Shown here: positions 1-5,863 of the stretch, piece after piece | Numbering within the stretch: position 1 is the stretch's first letter | How the letters are laid out: each line of letters starts with the position of its first letter | NCBI GenBank assembly: GCA_023443125.1 | Contig: JAEZVO010000002.1 | Coordinates: 1 to 9,202, forward strand | From: Actinomycetes bacterium | GTDB lineage: Bacteria; Actinomycetota; Actinomycetes; Propionibacteriales; Propionibacteriaceae | DNA: 9,202 nt | Direction of reading: 5' to 3' | The notes under the pieces: generated by a model | Databases searched by the model: none | Seen by the model: only the letters and a program-made list of their open reading frames with translations | Told to the model about the DNA's origin: nothing | Translations under genes and position numbers: made by a program

Positions 1-139
1 CGATCACGACGCGGACGACAACGACGCCGACGACCACGAAGGCCACGACCACGGCGACGATGACCACGCCGACCACGATCACGACGCGGACGACAACGAC
101 GCCGACGACCACGAAGGCCACGATCATGACCACGACCAT
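1..139 (+). repeat. 75-bp tandem duplication encoding the His/Asp-rich zinc loop
   Basis: Bases 1-48 recur without a mismatch at 76-123, a period of 75 bp (25 codons), so the reading frame is preserved. At protein level 17 consecutive residues are identical. The window begins inside the repeat, so more copies may lie upstream. The tract is almost entirely GAC, CAC, GCC and GAA codons. In ZnuA-type proteins such loops are thought to gather zinc and help sense its level. Identity at the third codon positions suggests a recent duplication, although the tract is low in complexity. Confidence 0.9.
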
Positions 140-664
140 GGCGATTTCGACCCGCACTACTGGCTCGATCCGAACCGCATGGCCAAGGTTGGCCAGGCGC
201 TCGCCGACCAGCTCGGCAAGCAGTACCCCGAGATGAAGGACGACCTGCAGGCGAACGCGAAGAAGTTCAGCGAGTCGATGTCGAAGATCGACGAGGAGTA
301 CAAGGCCGGTCTCGCGAAGTGCGAACGCAAGGAATTCGTCACGTCGCACACCGCGTTCAACTACCTTGCCCACAACTACGGCATGACTGAGATCGGCATT
401 TCAGGCATCAACCCAGACGGCGAACCCTCCCCCGCTCGCATCGCCGAAGTACAGAAGCTCGCGAAGGAACACGGCGTCACAACAATCTTCTTCGAGACGC
501 TCACCAGCCCGGCAGTCTCCAAGGCCATCGCTGGCGACCTGGGCCTCAAGACCGCAGTCCTCGATCCGCTCGAGGGCGTCACTGACAAATCTCCTGGCGA
601 CGACTACCCTTCCATCATGCGCGCAAATTTGGAGGCGCTGAAGGAAGCGAATGGGTGCAAGTAA
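1..664 (+). CDS. znuA: Zinc ABC transporter substrate-binding protein, 3' part (ZnuA/AdcA-like)
   Basis: This is the C-terminal 220 codons of a metal-binding protein of the cluster A-I (ZnuA/AdcA/TroA) family; the start lies upstream of the window, and the reading frame is open from base 2. It captures Zn2+ outside the membrane and delivers it to the permease encoded two genes downstream. The first 46 visible residues are a His/Asp-rich loop with 12 His and 22 Asp. It is followed by the family motif DPHYWLDP, whose His at 155-157 is a probable zinc ligand, then TSHTAFNYLAHNYG, with a second ligand His at 347-349, and a C-terminal part with FFETLTSP and the LDP motif typical of the second lobe. 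The stop is TAA at 662-664. The ATG at 179 is internal, because homology-type sequence continues upstream of it. The metal could in principle be Mn, but the long His loop and the Zur-type gene in the operon favour Zn. Confidence 0.93.
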   Translation, partial: DHDADDNDADDHEGHDHGDDDHADHDHDADDNDADDHEGHDHDHDHGDFDPHYWLDPNRMAKVGQALADQLGKQYPEMKDDLQANAKKFSESMSKIDEEYKAGLAKCERKEFVTSHTAFNYLAHNYGMTEIGISGINPDGEPSPARIAEVQKLAKEHGVTTIFFETLTSPAVSKAIAGDLGLKTAVLDPLEGVTDKSPGDDYPSIMRANLEALKEANGCK

Positions 665-1412
665 CCAACTATTAGAAGCCAAGAACCTCTACGTCGCGCG
701 GGGCAGCAATCCTGTCCTGCGCGACGTCAGTGTATCTGTAGGGCGGGGTGAAACCGTCGCGGTCCTCGGCGGCAACGGCTCTGGTAAATCAACCCTGATC
801 AACGCAGTGACGGGGCTGCTGGCACATCAACAAGGCACCGTCGAACTATTCGGCACGCCGCTGCGGCAATTCCACAGCTGGGAGCGCATCGGCTATGTCC
901 CTCAGCATTCCTCGATTCAAGTCGCGGCAGCCACTGTGCGGGAAATCGTCGCATCCGGTCGCATACCGCACCGCCGCCCGTTCTTCCCTCTGAAGAAGGC
1001 CGACAAAGCAGCCATCGCCCACGCGCTCGACGTCGTGAATCTACAAGACCGTGCCCACTGGCCCTTCGCGTCGCTCTCCGGTGGCCAGAAACAGCGCGCG
1101 CTCATCGCCCGCGCGCTGTGCACCGAGCCAGATCTATTCGTGATGGACGAACCCATGGCCGGCGTCGATCTGCACTCTCAACACGGGCTCGCCGCGCTCC
1201 TCGGTAATCTCGTGCATGCCAATGACAAGGGCCTTCTCGTCGTATTGCACGAGATCGGCGCCATGGAGATCGACCGCCGCATCACGCTGTGCGACGGGCG
1301 CATCGCCCACGACGACCACCTCACCCCACACTCCCACCAATCATCGCTGGACAGCGACGAGGCACCGTCGCCCTTCGGTCTCGAGAGCCCCACAGCGGAG
1401 GCGCAATCATGA
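651..1412 (+). CDS. znuC: Zinc ABC transporter ATP-binding protein (ZnuC-like)
   Basis: The 253-residue ATPase powers the metal importer from the cytosolic face. All nucleotide-binding motifs are intact: Walker A GGNGSGKST (residues 40-48), Q-loop Gln85, signature LSGGQ (142-146), Walker B LFVMDEP (162-168), D-loop AGVD (170-173) and switch His200 in VVLHE. The start at 651 overlaps the 3' end of the binding-protein gene by 14 nt and has AAGGA at 641-645 in front of it, so translation is probably coupled. The length fits the family. The last 35 or so residues extend beyond the core fold, are hydrophilic and contain four His (220-229), a milder form of the His enrichment seen in both partner proteins. 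The family also includes Mn/Fe importers; zinc is inferred from the neighbours. Confidence 0.94.
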   Translation: MGASNQLLEAKNLYVARGSNPVLRDVSVSVGRGETVAVLGGNGSGKSTLINAVTGLLAHQQGTVELFGTPLRQFHSWERIGYVPQHSSIQVAAATVREIVASGRIPHRRPFFPLKKADKAAIAHALDVVNLQDRAHWPFASLSGGQKQRALIARALCTEPDLFVMDEPMAGVDLHSQHGLAALLGNLVHANDKGLLVVLHEIGAMEIDRRITLCDGRIAHDDHLTPHSHQSSLDSDEAPSPFGLESPTAEAQS

Positions 1413-2389
1413 TCGCAGTCCTCTCACTTGCCTTCTTCCAGCGCGCCCTCATTGCAGCACTGCTCAGCGGCCTACTCGCCCCGAGCGTGGGCACATACAT
1501 TGTGCAAAAGCGCCTCAGTCTGCTCGGCGACGGTCTCGGACACGTCGCCATCATGGGCGTCGGCTTCGCGCTCATGACAGGTCAAGCCCCGCTTCCCGTG
1601 GCCATCATCACCGCGATAGCAGGCGCGATCGGCGTCGAACTGCTGCGGCAAAGCGGGCGCGCGTCAGGCGATTTGGGGCTCGCCATCTTGTTCTACGGCG
1701 GCCTCGCTGCAGGTGTGCTCATGGCAGGCGTAGCTGGGCAAGGGCCAGCTGGCCTCAGCAGCTTCCTCTTCGGTTCCCTCACCTCGGTCACTTCCACCGA
1801 CATCACGGTGATCGTGGTGCTCGCCGTCATCGTGCTGGCGCTCACCGTCGGGCTCTCACCACGCCTGTTCGCCGTGAGTATCGACGAGAACCACGCGCGC
1901 ACACTGGGTTTGCGCACGCGTGCCCTGAACATGCTGATCGTCGTCCTTGCGGCCGTGACGATCACCATGTCGATGCGCACCGTCGGGCTACTGCTCATCT
2001 CAGCGCTCATGATCATCCCTGTCGCCACCAGCCAGCAGTGCTTCGTCGGTTTCCGCGCCACGTTCTTCGGCGCGATGGGGTTCGGTGTGCTCTCCGCGCT
2101 CATTGGCGTCTTCGGCTCGTTCTACCTCGACACCGCTCCGGGCGCGACGATCGTCGTCACCGCGATCTTGCTGATGGCGATCGCCTGGCCGCTCGGACGC
2201 TATCTACGCCGCCCTTGGCGCTTCGTCCCGTTTGTTGAGGACCACGGCGACCACGCTCATGAGCCCGCTGAGCACCACGACTCGCACGAACACGACCCGG
2301 CGCATGTCATTCAACACGGCGACCACTACGATTACGTGCACGACGGCCACCGCCACGCAAAGCACGGAGATCACTACGATGAACACTAA
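1409..2389 (+). CDS. znuB: Zinc ABC transporter permease with His-rich C-terminal tail (ZnuB-like)
   Basis: This is a membrane permease of the ABC-3 family, 326 residues. I chose the ATG at 1409 because it has GGAGG at 1397-1401, overlaps the ATPase stop as ATGA, and begins directly with the typical hydrophobic N-terminus; the frame stays open upstream to 1289, but that stretch is Arg/Pro-rich and lies over the ATPase gene. Several hydrophobic segments are visible (about residues 4-31, 44-77, 88-110, 131-149, 173-205, 218-240 and 246-262). The hydrophilic stretch near 155-175 (ENHARTLGLRTRA) matches the family's ATPase-contacting loop. After the last membrane segment comes an unusual tail, residues 277-326, with 16 His in 50 residues, including HGDHYD twice (303-308 and 319-324). 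Most ZnuB proteins end shortly after the last helix. The tail may bind zinc; which side of the membrane it lies on cannot be seen. Confidence 0.93.
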   Translation: MIAVLSLAFFQRALIAALLSGLLAPSVGTYIVQKRLSLLGDGLGHVAIMGVGFALMTGQAPLPVAIITAIAGAIGVELLRQSGRASGDLGLAILFYGGLAAGVLMAGVAGQGPAGLSSFLFGSLTSVTSTDITVIVVLAVIVLALTVGLSPRLFAVSIDENHARTLGLRTRALNMLIVVLAAVTITMSMRTVGLLLISALMIIPVATSQQCFVGFRATFFGAMGFGVLSALIGVFGSFYLDTAPGATIVVTAILLMAIAWPLGRYLRRPWRFVPFVEDHGDHAHEPAEHHDSHEHDPAHVIQHGDHYDYVHDGHRHAKHGDHYDEH

Positions 2390-2765
2390 GCGCAACACCT
2401 GGCAGCGAGCTGCGGTGCGCGACTATCTCGTCGCCAATGAAGACTTCAAAACGGCGCAAGAGGTGCACGCAGAGCTGCGCAACATGGGTGACAAGGTGGG
2501 GCTCGCGACGGTGTACCGCGCCCTGCAGTCCATGGCCGAGAGCGGCGAACTGGACATGGTTCGTAACCTTGAAGGCGAGGCCACCTACCGCGCTTGCACG
2601 CCCGGCCATCACCATCATTTGGTATGCCGCGAGTGCGGATACACCGTCGAGATTGCTGCTGATCCCATCGAGCAGTGGGCGGAGTCCGTGGCCCAGAAGT
2701 ACGGCTTCACCGATGCTGGCCACGAGGTGGAGCTCTTCGGTCTGTGCACTGACTGCGCCCGCTAA
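2379..2765 (+). CDS. zur: Fur-family zinc uptake regulator (Zur-like)
   Basis: The 128-residue protein is a Fur-family repressor, placed last in the zinc operon and overlapping the permease gene by 11 nt. The ATG at 2379 has GGAGA at 2366-2370 in front, embedded in the permease's His-tail codons. The N-terminal half is a winged helix with the recognition-helix motif GLATVYRAL (residues 41-49). The C-terminal half has HHHH (77-80), CREC (83-86), His115 and CTDC (123-126). The two CxxC pairs form the structural zinc site of this family, and the His cluster supplies regulatory metal ligands. Its place in the operon argues for Zur, binding DNA when zinc is plentiful, rather than Fur or PerR. Its operator is expected upstream of the binding-protein gene, outside this window; I saw no convincing AT-rich Zur palindrome inside it. 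Confidence 0.9.
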   Translation: MNTKRNTWQRAAVRDYLVANEDFKTAQEVHAELRNMGDKVGLATVYRALQSMAESGELDMVRNLEGEATYRACTPGHHHHLVCRECGYTVEIAADPIEQWAESVAQKYGFTDAGHEVELFGLCTDCAR

Positions 2766-2769
2766 CCAC

Positions 2770-3492
2770 TCAGCGTTCGAAGAACGGCAGCGACCGCAGC
2801 GCGCGGTCCAGGTGCCAGGTGGCGTAGGCAACCACGAGCGAATCGACGTGTTTCGCTGTCGGATGATCCGTCGCCTTCGCCGTCGCCCAATCTCCCGCGA
2901 GTAGTGCCCCCATGTGGCGCCGCGCGTCGTCGTCGAGGCGGGCTGAGCCTGGTTCCTTGCAGTTCGTGCAAGTGGCACCACCTGAGCGCGGCGAGAACCA
3001 GTGCACCTCGCGCTGGCCGCACCCACTGCATTCCCCAACCGCGATGCCATACCCCGCCAGGGCCAGACTGCGCAGCAGGTAGGAGTCGACGATGAGTGCC
3101 GGCGGATGGTACTGCTTCTCCAGCGCCCACAAAGCGCCAGCGAGCAGCAGGAACTGTTGTCGCGCGGGGCTGCGTTCCTCGGCCACCAGGCGATCCGCCG
3201 TTTCGACGAGCACCTCCGCCGCCGTGAATAGCAGGTAGTCAGCACCCAACTCACTCGGGCGGATGGCTTCTACCTGTGACACCACGTCGAGCGAGCCTCG
3301 CCCCTCAGCCAACTGCACGTCTACATGGTTGAACGGTTCAAGTCGGCTCCCAAATTTGGAGGAACTGCGACGAACGCCGCGCGCCACCGCGCGCACTTTC
3401 CCGTATTGCCGAGTGAGCAGCGTGATGATGCGGTCAGCCTCACCGAGCTGGTGAGTTCGCAGCACGACGGCTTCATCACGGTACGTAGGCAC
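2770..3492 (-). CDS. recO: DNA repair protein RecO
   Basis: RecO, 240 residues, anneals SSB-coated single strands and helps RecR load RecA in gap and break repair (RecFOR pathway). The N-terminal OB fold is recognisable from YRDEAVVLRTHQLGEADRII (residues 4-23), the segment continuing to GKVRAVARGVRR (31-42) and the SRLEPF region (49-54). A helical domain follows, containing a zinc ribbon with all four Cys present (C155xxC158 and C175xxC178). The start is GTG (complement of 3490-3492) and no purine-rich ribosome site precedes it; instead TAAGAT lies 6 nt upstream, which suggests a leaderless transcript. The gene converges with zur, leaving only 4 nt between stop codons, and diverges from uppS. 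In mycobacteria recO and uppS are also neighbours but point the same way; here the orientation differs. Confidence 0.95.
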   Translation of the reverse strand: MPTYRDEAVVLRTHQLGEADRIITLLTRQYGKVRAVARGVRRSSSKFGSRLEPFNHVDVQLAEGRGSLDVVSQVEAIRPSELGADYLLFTAAEVLVETADRLVAEERSPARQQFLLLAGALWALEKQYHPPALIVDSYLLRSLALAGYGIAVGECSGCGQREVHWFSPRSGGATCTNCKEPGSARLDDDARRHMGALLAGDWATAKATDHPTAKHVDSLVVAYATWHLDRALRSLPFFER

Positions 3493-3498
3493 CCGACG

Positions 3499-3504
3499 AT
3501 CTTA
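3499..3504 (-). promoter_or_regulatory. -10 box of recO, leaderless type
   Basis: TAAGAT on the minus strand fits the actinobacterial TANNNT -10 pattern and ends 6 nt before the GTG start of recO, so transcription would begin at or next to the start codon. I see no good -35 hexamer, which is common for such promoters. This is a prediction from spacing alone. Confidence 0.5.
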
Positions 3505-3510
3505 TGCCGC

Positions 3511-3516
3511 TACGCT
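3511..3516 (+). promoter_or_regulatory. -10 box of uppS, leaderless type
   Basis: TACGCT fits TANNNT and ends exactly 6 nt before the ATG of uppS at 3523. No Shine-Dalgarno sequence lies in the short gap. It is only 6 nt from the opposing recO box, so the two polymerase sites must overlap. Confidence 0.5.
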
Positions 3517-3522
3517 TTTCGC

Positions 3523-4287
3523 ATGCTTGAGCCTCGCCGACGACCCACCCCTCACCCCAGCGGTGCCACGCCCCCGCCGATCCCCACCACGGCGTTGCCT
3601 CGTCACGTCGCCATCGTGATGGACGGCAATGGCCGCTGGGCCAAACAGCGCGGGCTGAAGCGCACGGAAGGACACGCGCGAGGTGAAGCGTCGCTGCTCG
3701 ATGTGATTCATGGCGCTATCGAGATGGGCATCCCCTACCTGTCTGCCTACGCCTTTTCCACGGAGAACTGGAAGCGCTCCCCTGAGGAAGTGCGCTGGCT
3801 CATGGGGTTCAACCGCGACGTGATCCATCGTCGTCGTGACGAGCTGAACGAGCTGGGAGTCAAGATTCGGTGGGCGGGGCGTCGCCCACGGCTTTGGGGT
3901 TCGGTGATCAACGAGCTTGAAGCCGCCGAGGAGATGAGCAAGCACAACTCGACGCTCACCTTGCAGTTTTGTGTGAACTACGGCGGGCGCGCGGAGATCG
4001 TCGACGCAGCACGTGAGATCGCCCGCCTCGCCAAGGCTGGGAAACTCGATCCGGATCGGCTCACCGAGGCGCGCTTCGCGAAGTTCCTCGACGAGCCGGA
4101 GATCCCCGACGTCGACCTCTTCCTGCGCAGCTCGGGCGAGCAGCGCACGTCGAATTTCTTGCTGTGGCAGTCCGCCTACGCCGAGATGATTTTCCTCGAC
4201 CGGTTGTGGCCAGACTTCGACCGTCGCGATCTGTGGGAGGCGGTCGCCGCGTTCGCGCAGCGCCACCGTCGATTCGGTTCAGCCTGA
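3523..4287 (+). CDS. uppS: Polyprenyl diphosphate synthase (undecaprenyl/decaprenyl type, cis-prenyltransferase)
   Basis: The 254-residue cis-prenyltransferase adds isopentenyl diphosphate units to an allylic primer to make the lipid carrier used in peptidoglycan and wall polymer assembly. Family motifs are complete: HVAIVMDGNGRWA with catalytic Asp34 (residues 28-40), FSTENW (78-83), IRWAGRRPRLW (115-125) and RSSGEQRTSNFLLWQ (202-216), in which Arg202, Arg208 and Ser210 should hold the diphosphate. The RSSGEQRTSNF variant and the RWAGRRPRLW block are the actinobacterial form, as in the mycobacterial decaprenyl diphosphate synthase, so chain length could be C50 or C55. I chose the ATG at 3523: the frame stays open to 3325, but that part lies over recO. 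The first 25 residues are a Pro/Arg-rich extension. The gene ends 11 nt from the convergent citrate synthase gene. Confidence 0.94.
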   Translation: MLEPRRRPTPHPSGATPPPIPTTALPRHVAIVMDGNGRWAKQRGLKRTEGHARGEASLLDVIHGAIEMGIPYLSAYAFSTENWKRSPEEVRWLMGFNRDVIHRRRDELNELGVKIRWAGRRPRLWGSVINELEAAEEMSKHNSTLTLQFCVNYGGRAEIVDAAREIARLAKAGKLDPDRLTEARFAKFLDEPEIPDVDLFLRSSGEQRTSNFLLWQSAYAEMIFLDRLWPDFDRRDLWEAVAAFAQRHRRFGSA

Positions 4288-4302
4288 GGGGGAACCGCTC
4301 AG
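4275..4302. terminator. Candidate bidirectional terminator hairpin between uppS and gltA
   Basis: CGGTTC (4275-4280) pairs perfectly with GAACCG (4292-4297) around an 11-nt loop that can add two further G-C pairs. An alternative stem, CTGAG (4284-4288) with CTCAG (4298-4302), includes both stop codons. A short T-rich piece (TTCTT, 4304-4308) follows on the plus strand; no long U-tract exists on either strand, so termination strength is uncertain. Confidence 0.38.
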
Positions 4303-5624
4303 TTCTTGCGGCGGCCGGGAAACCATCCGAAGCGGGATTTCCGCTCTGACCTGGGCTGCCAATCCGTTAGGCCTTCACCGACGTAGATCTGCCGTGGACG
4401 ATAGATGCGCTGGCGCTCTGCGTCGGAAATTTCCTTCCAGTGGGCGATCCAGCCGGGTGTGCGCCCGATGGCGAACATGACGGTGAACATGTCGAGAGGA
4501 ATACCAATCGCGCGCAGGATGATGCCAGAGTAAAAATCAACGTTCGGGTACAGCTTGCGCTCGGCGAAATAGTCGTCTTCGAGTGCGGCCGCTTCCAGCT
4601 CGCGGGCGATGTCCAACAGCGGGTCGTCGATGCGCATTGCGTCAAGCAGGTCGTTGGCAGCGTTCTTGAGGACGAGTGCGCGGGGGTCGAAGTTGCGGTA
4701 CACCCGGTGCCCGAATCCCATCAGTCGTTCACCGGAGCCCTTGCGTTTCACTTGCTCGAGGTAGGTCTTCACGGGCATGTCCTGCTCGCGGATGCGCTCG
4801 AGCATCTGAATCACCGCCATGTTGGCCCCACCGTGGCGGTCGCCCCACAGCGCGCAGACACCGGCCGAGACGGCCGCGTACAGGTTCGCCCCGCCAGAGG
4901 CCACCATGCGAACCGTTGACGTAGAGCAGTTTTGCTCGTGGTCGGCGTGCAGTACGAGGAACATGTTCAACGCGTGTGCCACCTCTGGCGTGGATTCGTA
5001 CTCCTTGTACGGCTGCGTGAACATCATGTGCAGAAAATTCTCCGCGTACGAGAGATCGAATCGCGGGTACACCAGCGGCTGCCCGAGATGGGCTTTGTAG
5101 GACGCCGCTGCGATGGTGCGAACCTTCGAGATCAGCACCGCAGCCGCGTGCCGGAAGCTCACCTCATCATCGATGCGGATCTGCGGAAGATCGTAGGCCT
5201 GCAGGCCATTGATGACGGCAGACAGCATGGCCATGGGGTGCGCGTCGGAGGGGAACCCGTCGAAGAGTTTGCGCATGTCACGGTGCAAAGCAGAGTTCTC
5301 TTCGAGAAGGGTTCGGAACTCCTGGCGTTCCTCCTGCGACGGTAGGTCGCCGAAAATCAGCAATTCCGCCACTTCGATAAACGACGATTTCTCCGCCAGC
5401 TGTTCAATGGGAATGCCGCGGTAGCGCAGGATCCCCTGCTCGCCGTCGATGTAGGTGATCGCGGAACGGCACGAGGCGGTGTTGCCTAGCCCCTCGTCGA
5501 GGGTAGTCAAGCCGGATTCGGCGCGCAGCGACGAGATGTCAACGGCGCGTTCGCCCTCGGTGCCGGTAACGATGGGCAGCGCGATGCTGCGATCGTCGAA
5601 ATTGAGTGTTGCGTACTCCTCCAT
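4299..5624 (-). CDS. gltA: Citrate synthase (type II, GltA family)
   Basis: The 441-residue enzyme condenses acetyl-CoA and oxaloacetate to citrate at the entry of the TCA cycle. Catalytic residues are in place: His264 in GDRHGGAN (the same number as in the E. coli enzyme), His306 in LMGFGHRVY and Asp363 in YPNVDFYSG. HADHEQNCSTSTVR (226-239) and GWIAHW (391-396) are further family signatures, and the length fits the hexamer-type bacterial enzymes. I chose the ATG at 5622-5624 because the N-terminus MEEYATLNFDD then lines up with known actinobacterial enzymes. The frame continues 16 codons further to a GTG at 5672, which has its own TANNNT box (TACTCT, complement of 5679-5684) 6 nt ahead, so a longer N-terminus cannot be ruled out. 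Neither start has a ribosome site. The C-terminus has an extra basic stretch (RSERKSRFGWFPGRRKN). Confidence 0.93.
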   Translation of the reverse strand: MEEYATLNFDDRSIALPIVTGTEGERAVDISSLRAESGLTTLDEGLGNTASCRSAITYIDGEQGILRYRGIPIEQLAEKSSFIEVAELLIFGDLPSQEERQEFRTLLEENSALHRDMRKLFDGFPSDAHPMAMLSAVINGLQAYDLPQIRIDDEVSFRHAAAVLISKVRTIAAASYKAHLGQPLVYPRFDLSYAENFLHMMFTQPYKEYESTPEVAHALNMFLVLHADHEQNCSTSTVRMVASGGANLYAAVSAGVCALWGDRHGGANMAVIQMLERIREQDMPVKTYLEQVKRKGSGERLMGFGHRVYRNFDPRALVLKNAANDLLDAMRIDDPLLDIARELEAAALEDDYFAERKLYPNVDFYSGIILRAIGIPLDMFTVMFAIGRTPGWIAHWKEISDAERQRIYRPRQIYVGEGLTDWQPRSERKSRFGWFPGRRKN

Positions 5625-5631
5625 AGGAGAG

Positions 5632-5637
5632 AAACTA
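5632..5637 (-). promoter_or_regulatory. -10 box of gltA, leaderless type
   Basis: TAGTTT on the minus strand lies 7 nt before the chosen ATG of the citrate synthase gene, fitting TANNNT and a leaderless transcript. A rival box, TACTCT (complement of 5679-5684), would serve the upstream GTG at 5672. Confidence 0.38.
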
Positions 5638-5728
5638 CATGCAGTAGTACGGCGTGTGGGAGGCAGGTCCACGCCGTGAGAGTATCCGGGTTGCGAGACA
5701 ATACTGCGCGCCGAGCCAAATCGTGCGC

Positions 5729-5734
5729 TACGTT
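5729..5734 (+). promoter_or_regulatory. -10 box for the leuA leader, leaderless type
   Basis: TACGTT ends 6 nt before the GTG of the short leucine leader peptide at 5741, placing the transcription start at that GTG. No clear -35 hexamer is seen. The leuA mRNA would therefore have a 5' region of about 123 nt that starts directly with the leader peptide codons. Confidence 0.5.
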
Positions 5735-5740
5735 AGCTGC

Positions 5741-5797
5741 GTGGCATACCAGCTTCTTCTTGTCTGCCGCAGCGAGGCCCAGCCCTTCTCAACCTAG
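5741..5797 (+). CDS. leuL: leuA leader peptide with a Leu-Leu-Leu run (attenuation peptide)
   Basis: A GTG-started 18-codon frame ending at TAG encodes MAYQLLLVCRSEAQPFST. The three Leu codons (5753-5761) are all CTT, a codon that is rare in such high-GC genomes and that I did not see in frame anywhere in leuA itself. Position, size and the Leu run match the candidate leader peptides known upstream of leuA in many Actinobacteria. It carries no protein function of its own: ribosome speed over the Leu codons would report charged tRNA-Leu levels. It probably starts on a leaderless mRNA (box at 5729-5734). The codons right after the Leu run form the 5' arm of the downstream hairpin, so a stalled ribosome would mask that arm. 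Expression has not been shown; the call rests on codon content and context. Confidence 0.72.
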   Translation: MAYQLLLVCRSEAQPFST

Positions 5798-5856
5798 CCG
5801 GCCTCCTCGCTGCGGTGATCGTCATGTGCTGGCATATGCCCACCCCTCCACAGGAG
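5767..5856 (+). promoter_or_regulatory. leuA leader RNA: 11-bp stem, possible pseudoknot and SD-sequestering segment (LEU-element-like)
   Basis: Bases 5767-5777 pair perfectly with 5805-5815 (11 bp). CCAGC in the loop (5779-5783) can pair with GCTGG downstream (5828-5832), giving an H-type pseudoknot. CTCCT (5803-5807) is complementary to the leuA ribosome site AGGAG (5852-5856) and partly overlaps the 3' arm of the stem, so exclusive structures are possible. No U-tract follows, which argues for control of translation initiation rather than termination. A conserved pseudoknot called the LEU element has been described upstream of leuA in most Actinobacteria; this region resembles it in composition and place, but I have not aligned it. 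Confidence 0.55.
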
Positions 5857-5863
5857 ATTCACC

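Noticed and set aside
179..664. Start of the zinc-binding protein at the ATG at 179
   Set aside because: The conserved DPHYWLDP motif and the His/Asp loop lie upstream in the same open frame, so the gene begins outside the window.
1216..2238. 340-codon frame overlapping the ATPase and permease genes
   Set aside because: The translation is dominated by Arg, His and Ala with no motif, as expected for a shifted frame in high-GC DNA; the permease frame is clearly the real one.
2774..2786. Hairpin CGTTC-GAA-GAACG as a terminator for zur/recO
   Set aside because: The stem is only 5 bp, lies inside the recO coding end and has no T-tract, so it was not called.
2307..3254. 315-codon minus-strand frame across zur and recO
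   Set aside because: It is Arg/Ser-rich shadow sequence covering two well-supported genes in other frames.
5625..5672. Longer citrate synthase starting at GTG 5672
   Set aside because: The extra 16 residues do not match the usual N-terminus. It is kept only as an alternative because a TANNNT box also lies 6 nt before it.
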